DNA of 5,746 bases from Nitrospira lenta (GTDB lineage: Bacteria; Nitrospirota; Nitrospiria; Nitrospirales; Nitrospiraceae), in assembly GCA_945906715.1 (NCBI GenBank), contig CAMDRK010000182.1:1-5746 (forward strand), written 5' to 3'. A program made the translations under genes and the position numbers. Under the pieces are notes generated by a model. The model was given only the letters and a program-made list of their open reading frames with translations. It did no database searches and was not told the origin of the DNA. Positions 1 to 5,124 of the stretch are shown one piece after another; position 1 is the first letter of the stretch; every line of letters starts with the position of its first letter.

Positions 1-105
1 CGTGCAGTACGTTGAAGGTTTGAGGGGCGAGCCCGCCGGCCGAAGGCTCGTCGTAGCAGCGGATCGGCGATTGCAGCAGAAGTGTTCATGAATAATGCGG
101 GCTAG

Positions 106-492
106 CTACCTGGGCTTCCCTGGAGTTCGAGCCGTATCTGTTGTGGGAAGATCTGTATCCAGAGGCTCTTTAATCTGCAAGCCGATATCTCTCAGCGCTT
201 TCCCATACTGCCCGCAGTACTCACGAGCGCTCGCCGGCGCCCGCTCGTACTTCTCCAAACAGCCCCGGTACGACTTCAGAATCAAGGTCGCCTCGTTGTA
301 GACGGCTGTGGCCGCTTCGTCCTGTCTGAACTGTTGACATTGGATCGCCGCTTCCCGGTCGAGCAACGTCTCGCCCGGCATTTTTCCACAGGCTATGTCG
401 ATGTACTTCGATGGCCGTACACAGCCAACTGTCACACACAGCAATGCGCACGAAGTCAAAACTGCAAACATTTTTATCAAGGTGACTGGCAC
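106..492 (-). CDS. Small cysteine-containing lipoprotein, unknown function
   Basis: I do not recognise this 128-aa protein by family. It starts with GTG at 492; AGGAG lies 6 nt upstream, a good ribosome binding site, so this start is preferred over the internal Met8. Residues 5-23 form a hydrophobic signal segment ending in VTVGC, so Cys24 is the likely lipidated residue. The -3 position is Thr rather than the usual Leu, so the lipobox is imperfect. The mature part is mostly charged and predicted helical, with four more cysteines at 35, 52, 78 and 93 that could form two disulfides in the periplasm. The tail after residue 108 is rich in Pro, Thr and Asp and probably disordered. It ends with TAG at 106-108. 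Its upstream side is separated from the nearest gene by a 400-bp repeat-filled spacer, so it is probably transcribed alone. Function unknown; an envelope-anchored structural or accessory role is only a guess. Confidence 0.72.
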   Translation of the reverse strand: MPVTLIKMFAVLTSCALLCVTVGCVRPSKYIDIACGKMPGETLLDREAAIQCQQFRQDEAATAVYNEATLILKSYRGCLEKYERAPASAREYCGQYGKALRDIGLQIKEPLDTDLPTTDTARTPGKPR

Positions 493-523
493 TCAAATCT
501 CCTTATCCCCAATACTCATAACA

Positions 524-613
524 GTTCGAGGTTCGAAGTTCGAGGTTCGAGGTTTTCACAGCTTCGAACTAAGAACTTCGAACATCGTATCGCGCTTTTC
601 CCGCCTGTCTCAC
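524..613. repeat. Composite short-repeat element, copy 1 (heptamer hairpin)
   Basis: Four tandem 7-bp units GTTCGAG, GTTCGAA, GTTCGAG, GTTCGAG run from 524 to 551. After an eight-to-eleven base gap, inverted units of the same heptamer occupy 563-583 (read on the minus strand: GTTCGAA, GTTCTTA, GTTCGAA). The two arms can therefore pair into an imperfect hairpin of about 20 bp around the loop near 552-562. Downstream comes CCCGCC (600-605), then three bases and CTCAC (609-613). The same order, AACTTC followed by CCCGCC-N3-CTC, recurs in the copies at 705 and 1856. The element begins about 30 bp upstream of the lipoprotein start. No coding potential is evident in it. Confidence 0.7.
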
Positions 614-639
614 CCATCTCTCTTGAGTCTGGCCTTGCA

Positions 640-679
640 CCATTACACCTGGCATACCGCTCTGTTACAAGCCTGTTAA
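640..679 (+). promoter_or_regulatory. Pho-box-like array, four units at 11-bp spacing
   Basis: CTGTTAC (662-668) is followed after AAGC by CTGTTAA (673-679). This is the 7-4-7 direct-repeat architecture of the PhoB-binding Pho box (E. coli consensus CTGTCAT-N4-CTGTCAY). Stepping back by exactly 11 bp gives GGCATAC (651-657) and CCATTAC (640-646), both ending in an AT-rich TAC, so four units appear to share one helical face. The strand reading CTGT points rightwards, towards the DksA-family gene that starts 213 bp away. No convincing -10 hexamer lies at the expected distance of about 10 bp, and a repeat element begins at 705. The target gene is therefore unclear: it could be the DksA-like gene, the leftward lipoprotein, or an unannotated transcript. 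Confidence 0.5.
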
Positions 680-704
680 CTTCTTCCTCTCGGAAACAAG
701 GAGC

Positions 705-797
705 AACTCAGAACTCAGAACCCAGAACTCAGAACTTCTTTACCGGGCTACCCGCCTCACTCGTCCCGCCATTCTCGCAAGTCTCGCGAGCCTCGCA
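705..797. repeat. Composite short-repeat element, copy 2
   Basis: Tandem heptamers AACTCAG (705-711), AACTCAG (712-718), AACCCAG (719-725) and AACTCAG (726-732) are followed by AACTTCTT (733-740), then CCCGCC (751-756), TCA and CTCGT (760-764). Read on the minus strand the units are GTTCTGA/GTTCTGG, the same GTTCNNR heptamer frame as copy 1. The 29 bases at 712-740 are identical to 1856-1884. The element ends in a different short repeat: three 9-bp units ATTCTCGCA, AGTCTCGCG and AGCCTCGCA (771-797). No gene is supported in this stretch. Confidence 0.75.
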
Positions 798-892
798 CTA
801 ATAACGAGATAGGTGTTACACGAATTTGATCTGCCCCTGATGGTCTGGTGCATTAGACCTTGTAGAAGTAGCACAACAGGGAGGTGACGCCG

Positions 893-1315
893 ATGCCAAA
901 CATAAGCTCATCGAACCATGTCCGGAGAATTGTTTCATCCAAGGGTCCGAACGCTCCCATGCGGAAGAGCCAGAATTACTCTGACCTTCAGAACGAACTG
1001 AATAGACTCCGAACGGTGCTTGCACACGAAACCATGATGTCGCAGCTGATCACCATAGAACCAGAACTCTTTTCCGACCCGCTCGATCAAGCAGCCTCCG
1101 AGCATGAGAACGATATCGCCTTGTCCGTGAAACTGCTCGCCTTCGCAAAACTTCGCCGGATCGAGCAGGCGCTCACGTCCTTGCAGGGGCATTCGTATGG
1201 AGTCTGCACACGATGCAACCAAGAAATTCCCTATGCCAGGCTCAAGGTACAGCCTGATTCACTCTACTGCGTACCCTGTCTCACCGTCATCGAGCAACAA
1301 ACATCGAGGAATTAA
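893..1315 (+). CDS. DksA/TraR-family zinc-finger transcription regulator
   Basis: This 140-aa protein belongs to the DksA/TraR zinc-finger family, whose members enter the RNA polymerase secondary channel and modulate initiation, often with ppGpp. A helical, coiled-coil-like segment (about residues 30-100) carries DPLDQA at 62-67, matching the DxxDxA tip motif of E. coli DksA with both acidic residues present. The C-terminal zinc module is Cys105-X2-Cys108-X17-Cys126-X2-Cys129, a complete four-cysteine finger, followed by a short helix. Length is close to that of E. coli DksA (151 aa). I chose ATG at 893 because AGGGAGG lies 8 nt upstream; an in-frame GTG at 884 overlaps that ribosome binding site and is less likely. 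The first 25 residues are basic and probably disordered. It sits alone on the plus strand with a repeat-rich upstream region. Because bacteria can carry several DksA-like paralogues, I do not call it dksA itself. Family assignment is firm. Confidence 0.92.
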   Translation: MPNISSSNHVRRIVSSKGPNAPMRKSQNYSDLQNELNRLRTVLAHETMMSQLITIEPELFSDPLDQAASEHENDIALSVKLLAFAKLRRIEQALTSLQGHSYGVCTRCNQEIPYARLKVQPDSLYCVPCLTVIEQQTSRN

Positions 1316-1392
1316 TTCGATGCCGCAGACCTGTACCACTCTGTCAGCCCATCGGAGTCCAGCTGCCCCCCCTCACGCACCTGGCTCCCCGC

Positions 1393-1428
1393 GCTTGTCC
1401 CTTCTCCCTGCCAGGAGAAGGGACAAGC
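1393..1428. repeat. Perfect 15-bp hairpin (REP-like or terminator)
   Basis: GCTTGTCCCTTCTCC at 1393-1407 is exactly complementary to GGAGAAGGGACAAGC at 1414-1428, with a 6-nt loop (CTGCCA). It lies 78 bp after the DksA-family stop and 75 bp before the next gene, so it could end or attenuate transcription from the former. No T-run follows on either strand, so a classical Rho-independent terminator is not supported. A mobile REP-type palindrome or an mRNA-stabilising structure fits equally well. Confidence 0.7.
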
Positions 1429-1502
1429 CCCGGGCTACAGCTTCCTTGAGAAGACACCATGCCGTCCCCCCACGACCCACAACCGTGTCATAAGGAGAGA
1501 TT

Positions 1503-1718
1503 ATGCACTGCACCCGTTGTGCCGGCCTGAGAGTGCCAGAGATCATCTGTGAGGGAGGAAGCAGAGTCCCAGCTCTGCGATGCGTCCATTGCGGGGATGT
1601 CATCGACCATGTAATCGCCTTCAACCGCCAACGCCGCCCCTATCCAAAACCAAACCGGGGCCGCACACCCATCTATGGAAGCGATCGATGGAAGAAGAAT
1701 AAACCGACGCTTGTGTGA
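1503..1718 (+). CDS. Small zinc-ribbon-like protein, 71 aa
   Basis: A 71-aa basic protein begins MHCTRC and contains Cys3-X2-Cys6 and Cys27-X2-Cys30. This spacing suits a single zinc ribbon formed by two knuckles about 20 residues apart; an extra Cys16 lies between. After the ribbon come VIDHVIAFNRQRR and a tail rich in Arg, Lys and Pro (residues 42-69), probably disordered and able to touch nucleic acid. AAGGAG at 1492-1497 sits 5 nt before the ATG, an excellent ribosome binding site that supports a real gene despite its small size. I recall similar two-CXXC mini-proteins in Nitrospira genomes but cannot confirm this here. It follows the DksA-family gene on the same strand with a 187-bp gap holding a strong hairpin, so co-transcription is doubtful. 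Its function is unknown; zinc binding is inferred from cysteine spacing. Confidence 0.72.
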   Translation: MHCTRCAGLRVPEIICEGGSRVPALRCVHCGDVIDHVIAFNRQRRPYPKPNRGRTPIYGSDRWKKNKPTLV

Positions 1719-1740
1719 TTCCGATTCGTGGTTCAGCAAG

Positions 1741-1831
1741 CCTGTCCTGAGCCAGGGGACTGGCTCCGGCAGAGAAGGGGGACAGTCCCGGTGCGGGACA
1801 GTCCCCGCCGGTGCCTGTCCCGCTGCCCCTC
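1741..1831. repeat. Cluster of REP-like palindromes (GGGACAGTCCC type)
   Basis: This stretch is built from short palindromes. GAGCCAG (1749-1755) pairs with CTGGCTC (1760-1766) across a GGGA loop. GGGACAGTCCC occurs at 1779-1789 and again at 1795-1805, each self-complementary around its centre. GGTGC follows the first copy (1790-1794) and recurs at 1810-1814, leading into CTGTCCC (1815-1821), which can pair back with a GGGACAG half. Such GGGACAG/CTGTCCC palindromes resemble the REP sequences mobilised by REP-associated tyrosine transposases (RAYT) in other genomes; no transposase is present here. The cluster lies between two convergent genes, where it could also act as a transcription barrier. 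Confidence 0.6.
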
Positions 1832-1855
1832 CTAAAGCTTGTGTCAGTTCCGGAC

Positions 1856-1944
1856 AACTCAGAACCCAGAACTCAGAACTTCTTGCCCCGCCCCACTCGC
1901 TTAGGGAGCCCCAGCGTGCGCGCCGTTCGTTCCAGCGCGCACGC
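1856..1944. repeat. Composite short-repeat element, copy 3, with 10-bp hairpin
   Basis: AACTCAG (1856-1862), AACCCAG (1863-1869), AACTCAG (1870-1876) and AACTTCTT (1877-1884) repeat 29 bases of copy 2 exactly. CCCGCC (1887-1892), CCA and CTCGC (1896-1900) follow, as in the other copies. Then GCGTGCGCGC (1914-1923) pairs perfectly with GCGCGCACGC (1935-1944) across an 11-nt loop. On the minus strand this hairpin starts 38 bp after the stop of the PhoX-family gene and could limit read-through, although no T-run follows it. Confidence 0.72.
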
Positions 1945-1982
1945 CGCAGTGACTGAACAGGAAACTCGAGGGTTACCGCGCC

Positions 1983-3512
1983 TCAGCGCTGAAACCGAAA
2001 CGGAATCTTGAACCCGGTGATCTTGATGATGTCGTCCGTCGCATAATCGTCGAATTTCGGCATCGAACTATCCTCACTGTGTTGAATCGATAGGTACGCA
2101 GTTCTGCCATCGGCCGTAAACCTAAAACCCGTCGGCTCGGCAGAGGTGTCCTTGACCGACAGAATCTTCACGCAGCCGTCTGTCTTGATGTCTCGGTCTC
2201 CGCCATCCGGCAAGCAGGCGAAAATGTCGCCGTTCGGATTGTCCTCGATCACGTAGTGATTGCCGGTCTTCGGCTGAAATGCAAAGTTATCCGGCTGGTT
2301 CATATCCTGGTCGCCCTCCACAAACCGGTTCACCACGACGGTGCGTTGAGTCGCGCTCGCAGTCAGGGGAGCGGAATCCACGCCGCACAAGACTTCGCCG
2401 TAGTTGCCCCCGTCGGCCAGTCCGGTATTCGTCCAGCAGAAACGCGCGCCTGGGCCGTCAAACTCACCATCCAACTCCAAATCTTCCGGACGATAGTAGC
2501 CCGTGGCACCAGCCGTATTGGCATCCGCGCGCGCGTTCGCCGCGCTCACGTTGATCCAAGCGCCGTTGCCGATTTCACAGCCCTGCCCGAATTGCTGCGA
2601 GGCGCTCTGGCATGACACCTGAAGCGCATAGACATTGCCGGCGATCAGCGGAGATTCAGAGAGAGAGCCGATGGGACCGTTGACCATCCTGGGATTTGCC
2701 GGGACGAACTTGAACATCGCGCCGCCGTCGGCATTCGCTGGAGTGCCCGGTCGCAGTTCATCTCCGGCGTAGACGACGCCCTCTGGAGTAATGCCGATCC
2801 CTTCCCAGGCCATCTTCGGCAATGCCGTGCGCTTGACGATCGACGTGGAGGGAAGGCCGTTCTCATCGATAATGGTCCCCAAGGCACGATCCATGATCGT
2901 CTGGTTCGTCACGTTCAGCGGGTTGATAATCTCGTACGCTCCTCCGTCACTCGCTTCCTCGGTCGCCAGGATCGTCTGCCACGGTGTACGGCGAATGCCG
3001 TCGCAGGCAATTGTCCCGCGAAGGATGGTCTCCACCGAGCCGTCCGACAGCTTGATGCGCTGCACGGCGGGATTGAGCTTATTGATCCCGCTCGGCAGGA
3101 AGGTTCCAAGGTCCTGACGCCCTCCCTCAATGCAGAAAATAAGGTGCGTCGGGCTCTCATCGGATGGCCAGAAGGCAAACATGTCCGCCGCATTCCCGGC
3201 ATTCCGAGTCACGTACTCGGCCTTGAGGCCTTCGGCGAGGAGGACTTGATCTGAAGCGCGTTGTGTTGAGGTGCGATAATTCAACAAGGCTGTTGGAGGT
3301 GCGGATTCCTTCAGCGGTTTGCCGACGCCGAACCATACTTGGGAGAACTGCTCCAGTCCACGTTGGACAAACGTTCCAAAATCCAGCCCGTCGAGCCCGG
3401 TGAATGCCACCGCCTGGGTAGTGACGAGAGGCGACATCGCAAGAGAGACGGCCAGCGATACCTTCGCCGCCGGCAGCCCCCATTTCGTCATTTGCTTTCT
3501 GAATTTGACCAT
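1983..3512 (-). CDS. PhoX-family (DUF839) exported protein, putative alkaline phosphatase
   Basis: With the chosen start this is a 509-aa protein of the PhoX/DUF839 family. PhoX enzymes are calcium- and iron-dependent propeller-type phosphomonoesterases that release phosphate in the periplasm or outside the cell. Family features seen: a Cys-TPW-EE block (Cys170, TPW 176-178, EE 185-186), where PhoX has an iron-ligand cysteine followed by TPW and CEE; WEGIGITPEGVVYAGDE at 236-252; YYRPEDLELD at 339-348; PDNFAF at 407-412; and the C-terminal AEPTGFRFTADGRTAYLSIQH at 458-478. The N terminus looks like a Sec signal (residues 1-36, cleavage after AVA); no twin arginine is visible, unlike the typical Tat-exported PhoX. 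ATG 3512 has AAGGAG 6 nt upstream. ATG 3515 is adjacent, and a longer form from ATG 3632, with its own AAGGAGG, is also open. Phosphatase activity is inferred, since several PhoX-like proteins have unproven substrates. It is divergent from a BamE-like lipoprotein gene. Confidence 0.85.
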   Translation of the reverse strand: MVKFRKQMTKWGLPAAKVSLAVSLAMSPLVTTQAVAFTGLDGLDFGTFVQRGLEQFSQVWFGVGKPLKESAPPTALLNYRTSTQRASDQVLLAEGLKAEYVTRNAGNAADMFAFWPSDESPTHLIFCIEGGRQDLGTFLPSGINKLNPAVQRIKLSDGSVETILRGTIACDGIRRTPWQTILATEEASDGGAYEIINPLNVTNQTIMDRALGTIIDENGLPSTSIVKRTALPKMAWEGIGITPEGVVYAGDELRPGTPANADGGAMFKFVPANPRMVNGPIGSLSESPLIAGNVYALQVSCQSASQQFGQGCEIGNGAWINVSAANARADANTAGATGYYRPEDLELDGEFDGPGARFCWTNTGLADGGNYGEVLCGVDSAPLTASATQRTVVVNRFVEGDQDMNQPDNFAFQPKTGNHYVIEDNPNGDIFACLPDGGDRDIKTDGCVKILSVKDTSAEPTGFRFTADGRTAYLSIQHSEDSSMPKFDDYATDDIIKITGFKIPFRFQR

Positions 3513-3640
3513 CATCGACTCCTTTTCGCATTTTCTCACTGTGCCGGACGACACCAGCAGCAATGAGCGTGCCGTGATCCCCGTCGGCACATATGGTTGA
3601 TTGACCGGACTTGCCTGACTCCGTACTGCCATAGGCATTC

Positions 3641-3648
3641 TCCTCCTT
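3641..3648 (-). promoter_or_regulatory. Strong Shine-Dalgarno for an alternative upstream start
   Basis: On the minus strand AAGGAGGA occupies 3648-3641, 2 nt before an in-frame ATG at 3638 and 8 nt before another at 3632. Both open the PhoX-family frame 42 and 40 codons upstream of the start chosen at 3512. The site is at least as good as the AAGGAG at the downstream start, so translation from 3632 would give about 549 aa with an extension lacking a typical signal. Confidence 0.5.
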
Positions 3649-3769
3649 GGCGCATGCGTGCATTGCAACGGACGATGGCTTGCAACCGAGGAACAATCGG
3701 ATGCTGCGTCACGAAACGGTCTGAAGAAGCTGCAGTCTTCTCCTTACCGGCTTCACGTCGGCACCCTCA

Positions 3770-3858
3770 CTGGCAGCAATGTCACAGGAGTCTGTTACGA
3801 AACGATCTGTCCAACTTCAAAACCTAGTAACGGGATCGTTAAGATATCTGTTAACAGA
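3770..3858. promoter_or_regulatory. Cluster of loose Pho-box-like sites between divergent genes
   Basis: On the minus strand GTAACAG (3798-3792), CTGTGAC (3787-3781) and CTGCCAG (3776-3770) lie exactly 11 bp apart, heading towards the PhoX-family gene. On the plus strand TAGTAAC (3825-3831), TCGTTAA (3836-3842) and TCTGTTA (3847-3853) are also 11 bp apart. The last overlaps a perfect 12-bp palindrome TCTGTTAACAGA (3847-3858). The matches are weaker than those at 640-679, and no clear -10 is aligned with them. PhoB control of the PhoX-family gene is biologically expected but only suggested here. Confidence 0.33.
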
Positions 3859-3940
3859 CACTGAGCGGGTCGAACAGGTATTTGCATCGACTCGGCGAAA
3901 AGGAATAGGGTTGACTCGGTAGTGCATTGGAGATTCGTCG

Positions 3941-4363
3941 ATGAGACTGGTACGGACTGGAATTATTCTTCGATCGTTTGTTCAGGCGTTCCTTCCAGCG
4001 GTGGCGCTACTCGGTCTTCTTACTGCCTGTGTCTCGGCTCCCGATCATCCGGATTGGATTCGTGTCGGTGTGACCACGAAGGACGAGGTGATCACACGAT
4101 ACGGCCAGCCTGATTGGGTGATCGCGTCCCTCGAAGGAGACACCGCTGTGTACCGCCCGACTACTTCCATATCGTCCGTCCCGCGACTCGAAATTCCAAT
4201 CGCCCAGGCCGGCCCCTTCGGAGCAGCCACAACAGGCATGCAATCGATCGATCCTGGGTTAGGTGTCAAAGATCTGAACGGGAAGACGAGAGAACGGTTG
4301 CGGAAGGAAATTCGTATCCGCTACGATGACCAGGGCGTTGTACAGGAGCTGTATTCACCTTGA
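3941..4363 (+). CDS. BamE/SmpA-like lipoprotein
   Basis: A 140-aa lipoprotein with a hydrophobic signal (residues 13-29) and a good lipobox, L27-T-A-C30; Cys30 should be lipidated. Residues 39-59 contain IRVGVTTKDEVITRYGQP, the helix-loop signature of the BamE/SmpA/OmlA fold (G-x-T-x-x-E-V, then G-x-P). The C-terminal stretch KEIRIRYDDQGVVQELY (about 122-138) resembles the closing strands of that fold. BamE itself is an outer-membrane lipoprotein of the BAM complex that inserts beta-barrel proteins, but the fold also occurs in unrelated envelope lipoproteins. The middle region (75-112), rich in Gly, Ala, Ser and Pro, is unusual for BamE, so I keep the call at family level. ATG 3941 has GGAG 8 nt upstream. 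It is divergent from the PhoX-family gene and convergent with phoU, whose stop is 43 bp away with no terminator hairpin between. Confidence 0.8.
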   Translation: MRLVRTGIILRSFVQAFLPAVALLGLLTACVSAPDHPDWIRVGVTTKDEVITRYGQPDWVIASLEGDTAVYRPTTSISSVPRLEIPIAQAGPFGAATTGMQSIDPGLGVKDLNGKTRERLRKEIRIRYDDQGVVQELYSP

Positions 4364-4406
4364 TCTGCATCATTCACATAGACTTCTGCCACCACGCTCT
4401 TGGTTT

Positions 4407-5069
4407 TCATCGGTCGGCCACCGTATGCCGGATAATCTTGCCCTCCACCATATACACTACGAGTTCAGCGATGTTCGTCGCATGGTCGGCAATCCGCTCG
4501 TAGTACTTGCCGATGAACGTGAGGCGTGTTGCCCGCGTGATCGTGTACGGGTCTTCCAGCATAAACGAGACGAGTTCTCTGAAAAGCTGCTCCATGAGGT
4601 CGTCGACAAAAGAATCGTCCTTGCATACCTTTCTCGCCAACTCGACATCGCGGTTCACAAAAGCATCCAGGCATTCCTTGACCATCTGAGACGCCCACTC
4701 AGCCATTCTCGGTATATCGATATAGGGTTTGAGCTGAGGTTCGTCGTTCAACTCAATCGCCCGTTCGGCGATGTTTTCGGCCATATCGCTCATCCGTTCG
4801 AGTTCCAAGGAGATCTTCATGGCCGTCGTGATAAATCTGAGATCGCCGGCTCTTGGATGGTAGAGCGCCAACAGACGAAGACACGTCTCGTCGATTTCGA
4901 GATCCAACCTGTTGATCCGCAAATCGTTCTCAACGACTCGAATCGCCAGGCTTGAATCGCGCTCGGTCAACGCTTGCAAAACGTCCTGCAATTGAGATTC
5001 GACAGAGCCGCCCATCAACAAGAGTTTATTTTTGAGATCGATCAACTCGAGATCAAGATGTCGTTCCAT
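4407..5069 (-). CDS. phoU: Phosphate signalling protein PhoU
   Basis: This 220-aa protein is PhoU, the all-helical cytoplasmic regulator that links the PstSCAB phosphate transporter to the PhoR sensor and keeps the Pho regulon off when phosphate is plentiful. It shows the two three-helix-bundle repeats of the family. Each carries the E(D)xxxD metal-binding motif: ERMSD at 91-95 followed by MAENIAE, and ERIAD at 191-195 followed by HATNIAE, exactly 100 residues apart. HPRAGDLRFI at 71-80 is the conserved loop-helix of the first repeat. I chose ATG 5069 because MERHLDLEL is the usual PhoU N terminus and the 220-aa length is normal. An in-frame ATG at 5150 would add 27 unrelated residues and overlap the small membrane ORF upstream. 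The ribosome binding site at 5069 is weak (GGGGG about 5 nt upstream), which suits translation coupled to that ORF. No pstB precedes it, unlike in classical pst operons. Confidence 0.93.
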   Translation of the reverse strand: MERHLDLELIDLKNKLLLMGGSVESQLQDVLQALTERDSSLAIRVVENDLRINRLDLEIDETCLRLLALYHPRAGDLRFITTAMKISLELERMSDMAENIAERAIELNDEPQLKPYIDIPRMAEWASQMVKECLDAFVNRDVELARKVCKDDSFVDDLMEQLFRELVSFMLEDPYTITRATRLTFIGKYYERIADHATNIAELVVYMVEGKIIRHTVADR

Positions 5070-5124
5070 CGCTGCCCCCACACCATCAGCTATCAGCCTA
5101 GGTCCATGCCTTAGATTCGCATGC

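Larger units (their letters stand above)
3513..3940. other. Divergent spacer between PhoX-family and BamE-like genes
   Basis: No independent gene is supported here. The 3513-3632 part stays open in frame with the PhoX-family gene and may be an N-terminal extension or a leader. Plus-strand open frames at about 3597-3864 have no ribosome binding site and no recognisable content. The 3770-3858 part holds CTGTTAC-type sites, described separately. A GGAG at 3929-3932 serves the rightward gene. I see no convincing -35/-10 pair in either direction. Confidence 0.5.

Noticed and set aside
28..50. CGAGCC/GGCTCG inverted repeat as terminator for the lipoprotein gene
   Set aside because: A 6-bp stem with an 11-nt interior and no T-run is weak support, and it lies 56 bp beyond the stop.
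2..91. Open plus-strand frame that could be the 3' end of a gene entering from the left
   Set aside because: Only 29 codons are visible and nothing in them is recognisable. The minus strand is also open over the same bases, so coding cannot be decided.
705..740. Heptamer array considered as a CRISPR array
   Set aside because: The units are 7 bp in direct tandem without spacers, so it is not CRISPR.
334..801. Plus-strand ORF crossing the lipoprotein gene and the repeat elements
   Set aside because: It is antisense to a better-supported gene, and its second half is translated heptamer repeats.
1320..1493. 57-codon ORF after the DksA-family gene
   Set aside because: It runs through the perfect 15-bp hairpin, has a low-complexity Pro/Arg/Ser composition and only a poorly placed GAGGA, so it is probably not coding.
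3157..3696. Minus-strand ORF in another frame over the PhoX-family 5' end
   Set aside because: It overlaps the family-matching frame, and its translation is low-information and Arg/Gly-rich, typical of a shadow frame.
3911..3916. TTGACT as a -35 element for the BamE-like gene
   Set aside because: The matching -10 position would fall at about 3934-3939, on the ribosome binding region just before the ATG, leaving no room for a transcript leader.
4326..4955. 209-codon plus-strand ORF opposite phoU
   Set aside because: It lies almost wholly antisense to a clear PhoU, lacks a ribosome binding site and shows no domain signature.
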